Shown: piece after piece, positions 1-9,491 of the stretch
How the letters are laid out: every line of letters starts with the position of its first letter
How positions within the stretch are numbered: the stretch's first letter is position 1
DNA from: Patescibacteria group bacterium
GTDB lineage: Bacteria; Patescibacteriota; Minisyncoccia; Moranbacterales; GWC2-37-73
Assembly: GCA_022709545.1 (NCBI GenBank)
Contig: JAKLIP010000001.1
Coordinates: 124,001 to 188,000, forward strand
Direction of reading: 5' to 3'
DNA length: 64,000 nucleotides
Translations under genes and position numbers: made by a program
The notes under the pieces: model-generated
The model's input: only the letters and a program-made list of their open reading frames with translations
Told to the model about the DNA's origin: nothing
Databases searched by the model: none

Positions 1-1
1 A

Positions 2-1663
2 TTAACCCCCGAAGAGCAAGAGTTGGTCAAAAAAATTGAAACAAAATCAAATAAAGCTGGCTTTAAGGTAAATATACGTATGCTTGCTTCTGCCGACTCT
101 CAGCAACGTGCCGATGAAATATTAGCCCAGATGGAAAATGCGTTCGGACAATTTGAAAACCATGAAGTCAATCACTATGTAATTAAAAAAAGAATAAAAG
201 AGAAAAAAATATCATTTGATTATATCTTTAGAAATTTTGATGAAGATAATTCTATGATTTTGTCCACAGAAGAAATTGCCAGTATCTTTCATTTCCCAAT
301 TTCCACCACTGAAACTCCAAAAATAAAATGGCTCAAAGCTGGAGCTGCTCCGCCACCTACAAATATTCCAAAGGAAGGCATATTGTTAGGGTTTAATGAT
401 TATAGGGGACTAGAAACTCCAATTCGTATTACTGACAATGACAGAAGAAGGCATCTTTATGTTATAGGTCAAACCGGCGTTGGTAAATCGGTTTTTCTTC
501 AAGAAATGGCTAAACAAGACGCGAGGAATGGAAAAGGTTTCTGTTTTATTGATCCGCATGGAGATGCTATTGAAGATATTTTAACTTCCATACCTAAGGA
601 AAGAGCAGAAGATGTCATTATTTTTGATCCGTCTGATGTTGAACGCCCATTTGGTCTTAATATGCTTGAATATGACCCTTCACATCCAGAACAGAAAACT
701 TTTATTATAAATGAAATGATAGGCATCTTTGATCAATTGTATGATCTTAAAGCAACTGGTGGTCCTATGTTTGAACAATATGTCAGAAATGCAATGCTTC
801 TTATTATGGAAGATCCTGAGTCTGGCTCTACTCTTATGGAAATTTCCAAAGTTTTAGCGGATGAAAATTTTAGAAAAATGAAGCTTTCTAAATGTAAGAA
901 TCCGGTAGTTTCAGATTTTTGGCTGAAAGAAGCTGAGAAAGCCGGAGGTGAAGCGGCTTTAGCAAATATGGTTCCTTATATTACTTCAAAACTTACAACT
1001 TTCGTTTCTAATGATATGATGCGTCCAATTATTGCCCAGCAAAAAAGCACTCTCAATTTCAGGGAGACAATGGATAATGGCAAAATATTGCTTGTTAATT
1101 TATCAAAAGGAAAAATAGGAGAAATTAATGCCAGGCTCTTGGGTATGGTAATAGTAGGAAAGGTATTAATGGCAGCTCTTTCAAGGGTTGATACGCCGGA
1201 ACAAGATAGAAAAGATTTCTACCTATATATGGATGAGTTTCAGAATGTAACTACCAATTCAATAGCACAGATCTTATCAGAAGCCAGAAAATATCGTTTG
1301 TGTTTAATTATAGCTCATCAGTTTATTGCCCAATTAAAAGAAGAAATCTCAAAAGCTGTTTTTGGTAATGTCGGATCACTAGCAGCTTTTCGTGTAGGAG
1401 CTGAAGATGCGGATTTCTTGGAAAAACAGTTTTTACCAATTTTTACCGCTAATGATTTGGTAAATGTAGACAATAGAAACTGTTTTACTAAAGTTTTAAT
1501 CAATAATGAACTTTCAAAGCCTTTTAATATGAAAACATATTCTCCAACCAAGGGTGATCAGGTTACAGCGAATTATCTGAAAGAGCTTTCCAGATTGAAA
1601 TATGGAAGAGATGGCAATATTGTAAATAGGGAAATTATGGAAAGAGCAAAATTCTCAGTATAA
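2..1663 (+). CDS. TraD/VirD4-like type IV secretion-family ATPase, 5' end outside window
   Basis: The reading frame is open from the first bases of the window, so the gene starts upstream and the TTG at 23 is not needed as a start. A Walker A motif (GQTGVGKS) lies at about residue 149 counted from that TTG. The strand following it, ending FIDPHGD, is typical of DUF87/TraD-type DNA-translocating ATPases. A Walker B-type DEFQN lies near residue 403, followed by an EARKYRL segment like the TraM-recognition region of TraD/TraG. Such proteins are common in Patescibacteria without a full conjugation system and may serve DNA uptake or an envelope machine. No other secretion gene is visible here, so the partner machinery is unknown. 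The family call is firm; the role is inference. Confidence 0.85.
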   Translation, partial: LTPEEQELVKKIETKSNKAGFKVNIRMLASADSQQRADEILAQMENAFGQFENHEVNHYVIKKRIKEKKISFDYIFRNFDEDNSMILSTEEIASIFHFPISTTETPKIKWLKAGAAPPPTNIPKEGILLGFNDYRGLETPIRITDNDRRRHLYVIGQTGVGKSVFLQEMAKQDARNGKGFCFIDPHGDAIEDILTSIPKERAEDVIIFDPSDVERPFGLNMLEYDPSHPEQKTFIINEMIGIFDQLYDLKATGGPMFEQYVRNAMLLIMEDPESGSTLMEISKVLADENFRKMKLSKCKNPVVSDFWLKEAEKAGGEAALANMVPYITSKLTTFVSNDMMRPIIAQQKSTLNFRETMDNGKILLVNLSKGKIGEINARLLGMVIVGKVLMAALSRVDTPEQDRKDFYLYMDEFQNVTTNSIAQILSEARKYRLCLIIAHQFIAQLKEEISKAVFGNVGSLAAFRVGAEDADFLEKQFLPIFTANDLVNVDNRNCFTKVLINNELSKPFNMKTYSPTKGDQVTANYLKELSRLKYGRDGNIVNREIMERAKFSV

Positions 1664-1701
1664 GAAACAAAGCAATTTTTAATTAAATAAAAATTCAATA
1701 T

Positions 1702-1725
1702 TAAAACGGCTCAAATGCCGTTTTA
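1702..1725. terminator. Bidirectional terminator between convergent genes
   Basis: A perfect 9-bp stem (TAAAACGGC with GCCGTTTTA) and a 6-nt loop lie between two convergent genes. The A and T tracts flank the stem on both sides, so it can act in both directions. Confidence 0.75.
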
Positions 1726-1733
1726 AATTTTAC

Positions 1734-4238
1734 TTATTGTATTGAAATTGAAATCAATTCCGAAGAAGTTGTTATGTAGGCAAGTTTATTGATTTCGTCG
1801 ACTGAAAGTGAAGTCCCATTAGCTAAGGATTCATTAAAGTATTGTTTGATAATAGTGCCGTCGGTTTTATTATACTGAATTATCCTTGATTTTTTGGCAT
1901 CTAAAGCGTAAAGCGATGAAGAATTTATGTTTGTAAAAATCTTATCAAAATTGACTGGCGTATTGGAATTTTCCAGGGAGAAATCTTGTTTTTTGCCTTT
2001 AAATAATTTCAAAACGGAATTATTCTGGACGCAATAAATATTTTCATCAATCGTCATATCTGAAATTCCGCTCAAAGAAAGGTCTTCTTTGAGCCAGCTT
2101 GTTTTGTTTCCAAATCCGCCGGTTACCCTTGGATAACGGTAAATTTGATTGGTTTGTGGGTCAAGCATATAAATGTAGGTCAGGTATGTACCTATAAAGT
2201 AGCTAGAAATATTCTCTGAAAGGTTTATGTTTTCTGAAATGAATTTTGAAGAAACTGGGCTGAATGAAACAATTTTATTCTTATCGGTAACAATAAATAT
2301 TAGTGACAGATCTTTCATGAAAGTTGCTTTTGAAGATACGCCTGAATTTTCAGGCAGAGTGTATTCTTTTTGTTCTCCGTTGTTTATAATAATAACACTG
2401 TTTTTTGTAATGCCAGCTATACCATTATTTGTAACCATTGCGTTTATCAGATCGTTGCGAGACAAGATAATTTGCTTCTGTGTTGAAAGGTTAATATTTT
2501 TTTCGCTGGACAAAATTTCCGAAAGAGTTGGCTGAGCATTTTCCAGCTCGTTTATTGTGGGAATTTTTGTCCTATTCATCCACTTAACAATAAAAATAGG
2601 CCCAATGAATATAATTATAAGAGCCAAGAGAGTATATATTTTCTGGCTATAAGAAAAAGAAGAAAACAGTCTTTTTATTTTTGAAAAATGGGGGATAAAT
2701 CCATATACCTTTTTGGCATCGCTAACATTTATTTGTTTTATTTTCTCATATGCTTTGATCGCTAAATTACGTACATATGCGGATATTTTACCTAGAACAT
2801 TAATAATTTTATTTGCTATTTTCTTAAGAGCAGAAACAAAAATAGCTATCCTTGATTCTTTTTCTTCATTTTCTACTACATTTGTGGGCTTATTGTTTTC
2901 TTCAATAGTGATTTTTCGTTCTTGCTCTACTGCAATTTCAAGTTTTTCCTTAAAAGTTAGTTCTTGAGGTTTGCCTGATATTGTTATTTCTTCAATTTTA
3001 ACAATTTCTTCGATTTTTGGGGCATTATCAGGGGTTGCTGCTTCTTTCTCGTTCCGAGAAATCATTTCTTCATTTTCTTTTACTTCAAGCTCGAGTCTTA
3101 CATCATTCATGGCTTTTTCTGCTTGTTCTTTTTTTATTTTTTCTTTCAAAACTTGCAGTTTTTTCTCCTTCTCTATCCTTAGAAGTTGTCGTTTTTTTGC
3201 CAATTGTTTTTTATATAGTGAAAATCTCCTTTTTATATCATTTTTTGCAGAATACCATCCTTGAGCGATTTTTTCTTTAGTCATATCCCAATAAAGGTTT
3301 ATTCTTTTATTTTCATCGGATTCGTCATCTTCTCCCTGAACATAAATATGCCCAGTTTTTTTGTCGGTGTATTCATCCTCAGCTTTTTCTTTATTGCTAC
3401 CCTCATTAAATTGGCTCTCATTAATTTCTGATTGATTTTGTGATTTTATAAATGTCTTTTCGCTGAAAACGTTTCCTATAGGAGATATTTTTTTTCTGGA
3501 ACTGAAATTTTTGATTTCATTGGTAAGATTCGTGTCTGATATCTGGACAACCAAGGTTGCGATCAGTTCCAGTTGATTTGACAGAGCAGTTTTTAAAAGT
3601 TGAACGAATTTTTCTCCCTTGAAACGCTGAAAATTCTTTCTAAGTTCCGTAACGGAAAGAATATGAAAGATATCTTCTGATGTTATAAGTATCTGATCAA
3701 ATTTTTCAAGTCTTCCGCTTGAGACATTAATAAAAGTTTTAAGAGGATGAGGTTCTGGAAAGTCTGATGCAAGCCCTTCACTTAAATCAGTAAGCACAGT
3801 GTTTCTGTATAAGAAAATTTTTGCTTTACCTGAAACACTGAAGTGTGCATTATTCTTTTCCAAAACAAATATCGCAGCATCTAGTTTGCCTAGCCATTCA
3901 ATGTTGCCTTTATTAGCTATTTCTGAAAGCGCTAAATTAACTTTGTGAAGTGCGCTATCTAAGCTTTCGGCGACCGAACGTTTTGGATTATTGTAGTATT
4001 CTTTTTTTAAGGTTAAAGTCAGAAAGTTTACAATATATGCCGAATCTTTACTGTAATCTTTAATTTCAAAAAAACCTATAAGCGATCCAAGCGGTTGTTG
4101 GTATATGTTTTCTGGATAATATTCAAAAACCTCAACATAAGGCTTGAGTGAGGGATTATTTATAACTAAAACAGGTGAAATTGTTTTTTCCAGCTCCTTA
4201 AACACTTCTTTTTTATTGTTATGATTTCTTGAGGACAT
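1734..4238 (-). CDS. Membrane protein with PP2C-like (pseudo-phosphatase) domain and C-terminal propeller-like domain
   Basis: The 834-residue product starts at ATG 4238; a longer GTG frame exists from 4277 but has no good ribosome site and overlaps a TATAAT box. Residues about 30-230 have the strand pattern of a PP2C phosphatase, including a stretch ending FSVSGKAKIFLYRN that matches the usual VGDSRAYLYR segment, but the metal-binding Asp of the GD pair is replaced. A charged coiled-coil region follows (about 310-430). A single membrane helix lies at about 533-554. The C-terminal 270 residues are beta-rich with repeated short strands resembling a propeller sensor. Topology suggests a cytoplasmic PP2C-like domain and an external sensor. 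It may bind rather than hydrolyse phosphoprotein. Converges with the ATPase gene; palindromic element E1 lies just upstream. Confidence 0.6.
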   Translation of the reverse strand: MSSRNHNNKKEVFKELEKTISPVLVINNPSLKPYVEVFEYYPENIYQQPLGSLIGFFEIKDYSKDSAYIVNFLTLTLKKEYYNNPKRSVAESLDSALHKVNLALSEIANKGNIEWLGKLDAAIFVLEKNNAHFSVSGKAKIFLYRNTVLTDLSEGLASDFPEPHPLKTFINVSSGRLEKFDQILITSEDIFHILSVTELRKNFQRFKGEKFVQLLKTALSNQLELIATLVVQISDTNLTNEIKNFSSRKKISPIGNVFSEKTFIKSQNQSEINESQFNEGSNKEKAEDEYTDKKTGHIYVQGEDDESDENKRINLYWDMTKEKIAQGWYSAKNDIKRRFSLYKKQLAKKRQLLRIEKEKKLQVLKEKIKKEQAEKAMNDVRLELEVKENEEMISRNEKEAATPDNAPKIEEIVKIEEITISGKPQELTFKEKLEIAVEQERKITIEENNKPTNVVENEEKESRIAIFVSALKKIANKIINVLGKISAYVRNLAIKAYEKIKQINVSDAKKVYGFIPHFSKIKRLFSSFSYSQKIYTLLALIIIFIGPIFIVKWMNRTKIPTINELENAQPTLSEILSSEKNINLSTQKQIILSRNDLINAMVTNNGIAGITKNSVIIINNGEQKEYTLPENSGVSSKATFMKDLSLIFIVTDKNKIVSFSPVSSKFISENINLSENISSYFIGTYLTYIYMLDPQTNQIYRYPRVTGGFGNKTSWLKEDLSLSGISDMTIDENIYCVQNNSVLKLFKGKKQDFSLENSNTPVNFDKIFTNINSSSLYALDAKKSRIIQYNKTDGTIIKQYFNESLANGTSLSVDEINKLAYITTSSELISISIQ

Positions 4239-4256
4239 AATAGCCTTGTTTATAAT
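4229..4256 (+). promoter_or_regulatory. Promoter-like sequence in front of element E1
   Basis: TTGAGG, a 16-bp spacer and a perfect TATAAT point rightward toward the palindromic element beginning at 4286. The first bases overlap the start of the minus-strand gene. The TATAAT region is also nearly symmetrical, so a minus-strand promoter is possible. Confidence 0.4.
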
Positions 4257-4285
4257 AGGATTATACAAACATAGCACCTCAAGTT

Positions 4286-4374
4286 TACCTCCACGCCAAT
4301 TGGCGATTGCTTAGTTAAATTTTGCAAAACAAGCTAAAATTGCCCTTATATTCTCTCCGATTAGCGTGGAGGTA
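4286..4374. repeat. Palindromic element E1 (family of three)
   Basis: The arms TACCTCCACGCCAAT (4286-4300) and ATTAGCGTGGAGGTA (4360-4374) pair over 15 bp with one C-A mismatch and enclose 59 nt containing AAGCTAAA (4331-4338). Related elements lie at 10106-10212 and 13660-13753. On the plus strand each begins with a version of GTTTAYCYYCAYGCCAAT. All three lie in divergent intergenic regions. It could be a small RNA, a leader structure or a miniature transposable element. Confidence 0.65.
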
Positions 4375-4438
4375 TATCTGCATACATAATATAGTAATTT
4401 AATACTCTTTGCAACAAAAATATATAATACATAGGCAT

Positions 4439-4466
4439 TTTACTTTTTATATAGATGATATATAAT
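4439..4466 (+). promoter_or_regulatory. Promoter for winged-helix regulator gene
   Basis: TTTACT, 16-bp spacer and TATAAT (4461-4466). The transcript would have a leader of about 90 nt before the ATG at 4564. Confidence 0.5.
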
Positions 4467-4484
4467 GTCCTTAATGATAATAAT

Positions 4485-4529
4485 GGCCTAGCCAAGCTTT
4501 TTATGCGTTTGCAGGCTCATATTTAGGCC
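4485..4529 (+). promoter_or_regulatory. Stem-forming leader segment
   Basis: GGCCTA (4485-4490) pairs with TAGGCC (4524-4529), and AGCC with GGCT pair inside, giving a hairpin in the leader of the regulator gene at 4564. No riboswitch family was recognised. The rest of the intergenic region from 4375 is AT-rich without other signals. Confidence 0.35.
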
Positions 4530-4563
4530 TTAATTTTAATTAATTTTAATCTACACAAGGAAT

Positions 4564-5169
4564 ATGTCTGAAATTTTAGAAAAACTTTTTGGTTCAAAAA
4601 CCAGAACAAGGGTTTTGAGATTTTTTCTTCTTAATCCGGATAAGGAATTCAGAGCTACGGAGGTTTCCAAAAAAAATATGCTTTCTTCTGTGTCTGTAAG
4701 GAAAGAAATAAAAGAATTGAAAAAAATAAAATTTTTAGTTGAGCACAGAAAAAGAGGTGTAAAATTTTATGCTCTTGATAAAACTTTTTATCTTTATTTT
4801 GAATTAAAAAATTTATTTGCAAAATCTGCTTCTTCACCCCAATGCAAAAGCTTGGCTAAATTAAAAAATATAGGAGATGTAAAGTTGGCGCTTGCCAGTG
4901 GCATATTTCTGAATTATCCGAAAAGTAAGGTAGATATGATAATTGTGGCTAACAATGTCAGTCGTGGAAAATTAAAAAGCGTAATGAGCAGCCTAGAAGC
5001 TGAGGTTGGGAAAGAAGTAAGTTTTGTAATAATGAACAGTGATGAATTTAAGTATCGCATCGATATGCTTGATCGCTTTTTGATTGATTTTATTGAAGGC
5101 TCGCACATAGAATTGATAGACAAAATTCCAGGTTTTAAAAGATTTCTGCTTGGCCATAAAAAATATTGA
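4564..5169 (+). CDS. Winged-helix DNA-binding protein with nucleotidyltransferase-like C-terminal region
   Basis: The 201-residue product has an N-terminal winged helix (about residues 1-75). In it FGSKTRTRVLRFFLLNP is followed by a helix-turn-helix (RATEVSKKNMLSSVSVRKEI) and a basic wing (EHRKRGVKFYALD). This matches a class of small archaeal and CPR regulators. The second half (about 95-195) is alpha/beta with a pattern like minimal nucleotidyltransferase folds, but I see no intact GS...D-x-D catalytic signature. It is the first gene of a plus-strand run with rmuC 20 bp downstream. Likely a transcription regulator; target unknown. Confidence 0.6.
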   Translation: MSEILEKLFGSKTRTRVLRFFLLNPDKEFRATEVSKKNMLSSVSVRKEIKELKKIKFLVEHRKRGVKFYALDKTFYLYFELKNLFAKSASSPQCKSLAKLKNIGDVKLALASGIFLNYPKSKVDMIIVANNVSRGKLKSVMSSLEAEVGKEVSFVIMNSDEFKYRIDMLDRFLIDFIEGSHIELIDKIPGFKRFLLGHKKY

Positions 5170-5188
5170 AAAATAATAAATATTAAAT

Positions 5189-6274
5189 ATGCCTACACTT
5201 ATAGTCGCAGTTTTGTCTGTTTTGCTTTTAGCCGCTTTATTGTGGCTTGTTTTTGATTTGAAAAAAAAGATAGAAAGTAAAAATAGTGACAGGGAAGCTG
5301 CTATTATCCAGGAAAAATTATCAATGCTTTTGGATGAAAATCGCAGGCTTAGGGATAAAATGGATGAAAAACTCTCTGAAACTCATAGAGCTACTCAAGA
5401 GCAAATAAACCATACTATGCAAACTGTACAGGGTATAACAGGACAATCTGCAAAACAGATTGCTGATATGGTTTCCAGTGTTACCAAGCTTGAAGAAACT
5501 AACAAGCAAGTTGTAAATTTTTCAGCTCAACTGCAAAATCTTCAGGATATATTAAGAAACACAAAGCAGCGGGGGATACTGGGAGAATATTTCTTGGAAA
5601 CAACTTTAAAAAATGTTTTGCCTCCGGATAACTATAAAATGCAATATAAATTCAAAGACGGGGAAATAGTGGATGCGGTAGTTTTTGTGGGCAAAAGTAT
5701 TGTACCCATAGACTCAAAGTTTTCTTTAGAAAATTATGAAAAGATAGTAAATGCTGTCAATGAAGTTGAAAGGGAAAAATATGAGAAACTTTTTAAACAA
5801 GACCTCAAAAACAGAATTGATGAAACATCTAAATATATACGTCCTGATGAAGGAACTATGGAATTTGCTTTTATGTTTATACCCAGTGAAACGATATACT
5901 ATGATTTGCTTATGAGATCATCCCAGGTAAATTCTGCCGATCTTATAGAATATGCCTTTAATCAGAAGCATGTAATTATTGTTTCTCCAACAAACTTTTT
6001 AGCTTATTTGCAAACAGTTCTCCAGGGCTTAAGAGCTTTCCAAATTGAGGAAAATGCCAAGGAAATACGTACAAATGTTGAAAAATTAGGAAAGCACATC
6101 ATAGCCTATGAAGAGTATTTCAAAAAAGTAGGTAATAATCTAGGAACAACGGTCAATAGTTACAACGCAGCATATAAAGAGTTGGGTAAAATCGACAAGG
6201 ATGTTTCTAAAATAACTGAGAAAGAAAAAAAAATCGAACCTTTAGTATTGGAAAAACCTCATGAAATTATATAG
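5189..6274 (+). CDS. rmuC: RmuC family protein (DNA recombination)
   Basis: The 361-residue product begins with a membrane helix (residues 3-23), then a long coiled coil (about 25-120). The conserved RmuC domain follows (about 125-320) with characteristic stretches KQRGILGEYFLE, DAVVFVGKSIVPIDSKF and EFAFMFIPSETIYYDLL. RmuC proteins limit inversion or recombination at short inverted repeats and have a nuclease-like fold. Length and order of parts agree with the family. The end overlaps the next gene by 14 bp, suggesting co-translation. Confidence 0.92.
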   Translation: MPTLIVAVLSVLLLAALLWLVFDLKKKIESKNSDREAAIIQEKLSMLLDENRRLRDKMDEKLSETHRATQEQINHTMQTVQGITGQSAKQIADMVSSVTKLEETNKQVVNFSAQLQNLQDILRNTKQRGILGEYFLETTLKNVLPPDNYKMQYKFKDGEIVDAVVFVGKSIVPIDSKFSLENYEKIVNAVNEVEREKYEKLFKQDLKNRIDETSKYIRPDEGTMEFAFMFIPSETIYYDLLMRSSQVNSADLIEYAFNQKHVIIVSPTNFLAYLQTVLQGLRAFQIEENAKEIRTNVEKLGKHIIAYEEYFKKVGNNLGTTVNSYNAAYKELGKIDKDVSKITEKEKKIEPLVLEKPHEII

Positions 6275-6641
6275 CTTAATAATAAAAAAATTTTTTTTAA
6301 ATGAATTTTTTACAAGCGGAATAGTACATTGGGTATTCATAGGTTCGCTTGTTGTTAATCTTGCAAATTGGGGCTTAATTATTTTTTTTATAAGGCCGGT
6401 TGATTTTTTATTAATACTGCACTATAATGTGTATTTTGGAGTAGACATTATTGGGCCATGGTGGCAATTATATTTTCTGCCTCTAATAGGAATAATAATT
6501 CTTAGCATAAATACAATTCTTAGCTATCTTTTTTATCAAAAAAAAGAAAGAATTATTGCCCATTTATTAATGCTGGCAGCTTTTATATCACAGGTAGGAA
6601 TCACCATTGCTTCAGTAAGCATATTAATGATGAATTACTAA
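6261..6641 (+). CDS. Small multi-pass membrane protein of unknown function
   Basis: A 126-residue hydrophobic protein with about three or four membrane helices (around residues 22-45, 68-92 and 97-122). Its ATG lies inside the end of rmuC (14-bp overlap), and the GT2 glycosyltransferase begins 6 bp after its stop. The tight packing suggests a role with the membrane glycosyltransferase or phosphosugar transferase downstream. I do not recognise a family. Confidence 0.6.
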   Translation: MKLYSLIIKKFFLNEFFTSGIVHWVFIGSLVVNLANWGLIIFFIRPVDFLLILHYNVYFGVDIIGPWWQLYFLPLIGIIILSINTILSYLFYQKKERIIAHLLMLAAFISQVGITIASVSILMMNY

Positions 6642-6647
6642 GATCAT

Positions 6648-8336
6648 ATGTCTATTTTTTATTTTCCTGACCCTAAAACAACTGATTTACGTGATCATCG
6701 CATACAAAGAATATTAGAGATTATTCCGGGTTCTTTAACATGGGCCACTCTTATCGGGATGTTTCTGCTTTCATTTATAAAGCCGGTTTGGATGGCTGTT
6801 TTTATAATAATGTTTGATATTTATTGGATACTAAGGACTATTTTTATAACTTATTATTCAATAGCTGCCTATAATAAATTTAAAAATGGTAAAAGCACTG
6901 ATTGGTGGGAAAGATGCCAAAACATTGGTAATGCCGAAGAGTATCTTAAAAGTATTTCAGGAAAAATAAAATTATATAAAGACAGTTTGAGTGAAATTTA
7001 TTCTTTCTTTGAACGACGCAAGGTTAAAAAAGAGATTGAAAGATTAAAAAAATACAAAAAAGAAGTTGAACTAATTAATAAATCCGGAAATGAAATAATA
7101 GATTGGAGAAAAATTATTCATGTAGTGCTTTTTCCCACTGCCAATGAAGGAGCAGAAATAATAGAACCAGCAATTCAGTCTGTTGCAGAAGGAAATTTTC
7201 CTAATCAGCAGATAATCATTTTACTTGCTACGGAGGAAAGGGAAAATGAAAAAGATAGGCTTAAAAAAGTAAATTACCTAAAAGATAAGTTCAAGGGAGT
7301 TTTTCGTGACTTTATAGTCACAACCCATGAAGTTGTCGAAGGTGAAATGAAATGTAAAGCATCTAATGCAACATATGCGGCCAAAAAATTAAAAATCTAT
7401 CTAGATGAGCGGGGCATAGATTATAAGCGTGTTATTTTTTCTAATTTTGACTGTGATAGCGTTAGTCATCCGCAGTATTTTGCTGCTTTGACTTATGAAT
7501 ATATAACTAGTCCAGATCGACTCCAGATGGCTTATCAGCCTTTGCCCATGTATCATAATAATCTGTGGGATACCAATGCTTTTGTTAGAGTGATTGTTAC
7601 TAGTTCTTCTTTTTGGCATATGTTCCAAAGCACACGTTCTGAAATGGTAACATTTGCTTCTCACAGCGAAGCTTTTGATACACTTGTAAAAGTAAACTTC
7701 TGGCCAGTAAACATCATAAATGAGGATTCAATTATTTTCTGGAAATGCTTCTCTTATTTTCATGGAAATTACAGAGTAAAGCCTATTTATTTACCTGTTT
7801 CTTTAGATGCTGTTTTAGCGGAAACTTATTGGAAGACAATAAAAAATCAGTATAAACAAAAAAGGCGATGGGCATATGGAATTGAACACTTTCCTACTTT
7901 GATGCGGGCAATTTGGCCTGACAAAAAAATAAAATTATCGAAAAAAATTAGAGCAGGATTTGAAATGATTGAAGGTCACTGGTCTTGGGCAACTTCAGCT
8001 TTTATTTTAGCAATCCTTGGATGGCTGCCAGTAATAATAGGAGGATCTGAATTTAATCAAAGTGTAATTGCTCATAACCTGCCTTTTATTACTAGGTATC
8101 TTATGACTCTCGCTGCCACTGGTCTGGTTATCTCAATGTTTTTAAGCTTTTCTCTTTTGCCGCCACGTCCTGCAAAATATTCAAAGAAAAGGTATGTGTA
8201 TATGTTTTTACAGTGGTTTTTAGCTCCTATTATTGCACCGACTCTCGGGGCAGTTCCAGCCGTAGAATCTCAGACACGCATGATGATAAAAAAATATTTT
8301 GGTGAATTTTGGGTTACAGAAAAAATTAAAAAGTAA
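6648..8336 (+). CDS. Membrane glycosyltransferase, family 2 (cellulose-synthase-like)
   Basis: A 562-residue protein with two N-terminal membrane helices (about 30-75), a cytoplasmic GT-A domain and C-terminal helices (after about 440). Catalytic landmarks are visible: the strand ending VLFPTANEG, a DxD-type FDCDS near residue 266, an acceptor-site NEDS near 358 and QKRRW near 403, the QxxRW motif of processive GT2 enzymes. It would use a nucleotide sugar to build or extend a surface glycan. It sits between a small membrane protein and a WecA/TagO-type initiator, so a surface-glycan operon is plausible. An insert of about 60 charged residues (100-160) precedes the GT domain. Confidence 0.88.
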   Translation: MSIFYFPDPKTTDLRDHRIQRILEIIPGSLTWATLIGMFLLSFIKPVWMAVFIIMFDIYWILRTIFITYYSIAAYNKFKNGKSTDWWERCQNIGNAEEYLKSISGKIKLYKDSLSEIYSFFERRKVKKEIERLKKYKKEVELINKSGNEIIDWRKIIHVVLFPTANEGAEIIEPAIQSVAEGNFPNQQIIILLATEERENEKDRLKKVNYLKDKFKGVFRDFIVTTHEVVEGEMKCKASNATYAAKKLKIYLDERGIDYKRVIFSNFDCDSVSHPQYFAALTYEYITSPDRLQMAYQPLPMYHNNLWDTNAFVRVIVTSSSFWHMFQSTRSEMVTFASHSEAFDTLVKVNFWPVNIINEDSIIFWKCFSYFHGNYRVKPIYLPVSLDAVLAETYWKTIKNQYKQKRRWAYGIEHFPTLMRAIWPDKKIKLSKKIRAGFEMIEGHWSWATSAFILAILGWLPVIIGGSEFNQSVIAHNLPFITRYLMTLAATGLVISMFLSFSLLPPRPAKYSKKRYVYMFLQWFLAPIIAPTLGAVPAVESQTRMMIKKYFGEFWVTEKIKK

Positions 8337-8351
8337 AAGTATCAGTACATT

Positions 8352-9371
8352 ATGCAATTTTTTTTAATTCCATTCATCATTTCATTTATAATATCAGCAT
8401 CTTTTTTGGTGTTATTCGTTTTATTAAATAAAAAGAAGAACTTTAATGATGTGCGAACATCCGATCGGCATATACATAACCACGACATTTCTCGTTTTGG
8501 GGGAGTCGCACTTATTATTTCCTTTATAGCAACTCTTATTTTAAATAATGCTCTAGTTATAACTACTCCATTGAAGGGGATACTTTTTGCTTCAGTATTT
8601 ATATTAATTTTTGGAATTATAGACGACATGATAGAAATATCTTGGAAAATACAGCTTTTTTTCCAGGTAGCCATAATATTCTTTGTATATTTTATGGGTG
8701 TGCGCCTTCAATACATAACTAATCCCTTCGGGGGTATTTTTTTATTTGATGGACAGCTTAAATATTTTATTGGTTTTTTTATAATACTTGCCTGGATGTT
8801 GATTATAATAAATTCAATGAACTGGATTGATGGAATAGATGGAGCAAGCTCAGGAATAACATTGATAGGCGGAGCCGCGGTATTTATTTTGAGTCTTAGG
8901 CCTGAAGTAAACCAGCCTCCCATAGGCATAATTACAGCATCTTTAGTTGGAGGTGTATTAGCCCTGATGTTTTTTAATTTTTATCCTGCTAAAATTTTAG
9001 CCGGTACGAGCGGATCATTATTTATGGGTTTTATGCTGGCTGTTTTAGCTGTTTTTGCTGGCGCAAAAATAGCAACCACTCTACTGATTATGGCAGTTCC
9101 CGTAATAGATGCTTTTTGGGTAATAATCGAGCGTATTAGATCAAAAAGTTCCATATTTTCAGCCGATAAACGTCATTTACATTTCAGGCTCATAGAACTT
9201 GGATGGTCACAAAGAAAAATTTGTTTTTTTTATTATGCAATTACTGTTTTTATTGCAATTCTTGCTCTTAATACAAGAACAGTGGGAAAGACAGCAACGT
9301 TTATTTTATTCGTAATTGCTATGTTGAGTATGATAATATTAATCAAAAATAAAACTTCAAATAAAATATAA
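8352..9371 (+). CDS. UDP-sugar:polyprenyl-phosphate sugar-1-phosphate transferase (WecA/TagO/MraY family)
   Basis: A 339-residue polytopic protein with the family signature: IDDM near residue 90, the catalytic NSMNWIDGIDG near 152-162 and the cytoplasmic DKRHLHFRL (HxHxR type) near 272, which favours the WecA/TagO branch rather than MraY. It transfers a phospho-N-acetylhexosamine to undecaprenyl phosphate, the first step of surface glycan assembly. Gene order with the GT2 enzyme upstream supports this. The lipid carrier would come from the polyprenyl synthase and UppS genes at the far end of the window. Exact sugar unknown. Confidence 0.9.
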   Translation: MQFFLIPFIISFIISASFLVLFVLLNKKKNFNDVRTSDRHIHNHDISRFGGVALIISFIATLILNNALVITTPLKGILFASVFILIFGIIDDMIEISWKIQLFFQVAIIFFVYFMGVRLQYITNPFGGIFLFDGQLKYFIGFFIILAWMLIIINSMNWIDGIDGASSGITLIGGAAVFILSLRPEVNQPPIGIITASLVGGVLALMFFNFYPAKILAGTSGSLFMGFMLAVLAVFAGAKIATTLLIMAVPVIDAFWVIIERIRSKSSIFSADKRHLHFRLIELGWSQRKICFFYYAITVFIAILALNTRTVGKTATFILFVIAMLSMIILIKNKTSNKI

Positions 9372-9390
9372 AAATTTTCTAAGTCAACAT

Positions 9391-9414
9391 AAAACCCCGC
9401 AGTTGCGGGGTTTT
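9391..9414 (+). terminator. Rho-independent terminator
   Basis: AAAACCCCGC and GCGGGGTTTT pair perfectly over 10 bp with a 4-nt AGTT loop, 20 bp after the WecA-type gene. It ends the plus-strand run that begins at 4564. Confidence 0.9.
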
Positions 9415-9491
9415 ATTATTGAAAGAGAAATTTGATTTCCTTTTCTGGAAAGAACGGCTGTGTTTTGCAATAGCACGCGTTATGCTAAATA

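Noticed and set aside
2-1663. Conjugative type IV secretion system
   Set aside because: Only a TraD-like ATPase is visible; no relaxase or pilus genes occur in the window.
4239-4277. N-terminal extension of the PP2C-like protein to a GTG
   Set aside because: The extension has no ribosome site and runs through TATAAT boxes; ATG 4238 is kept.
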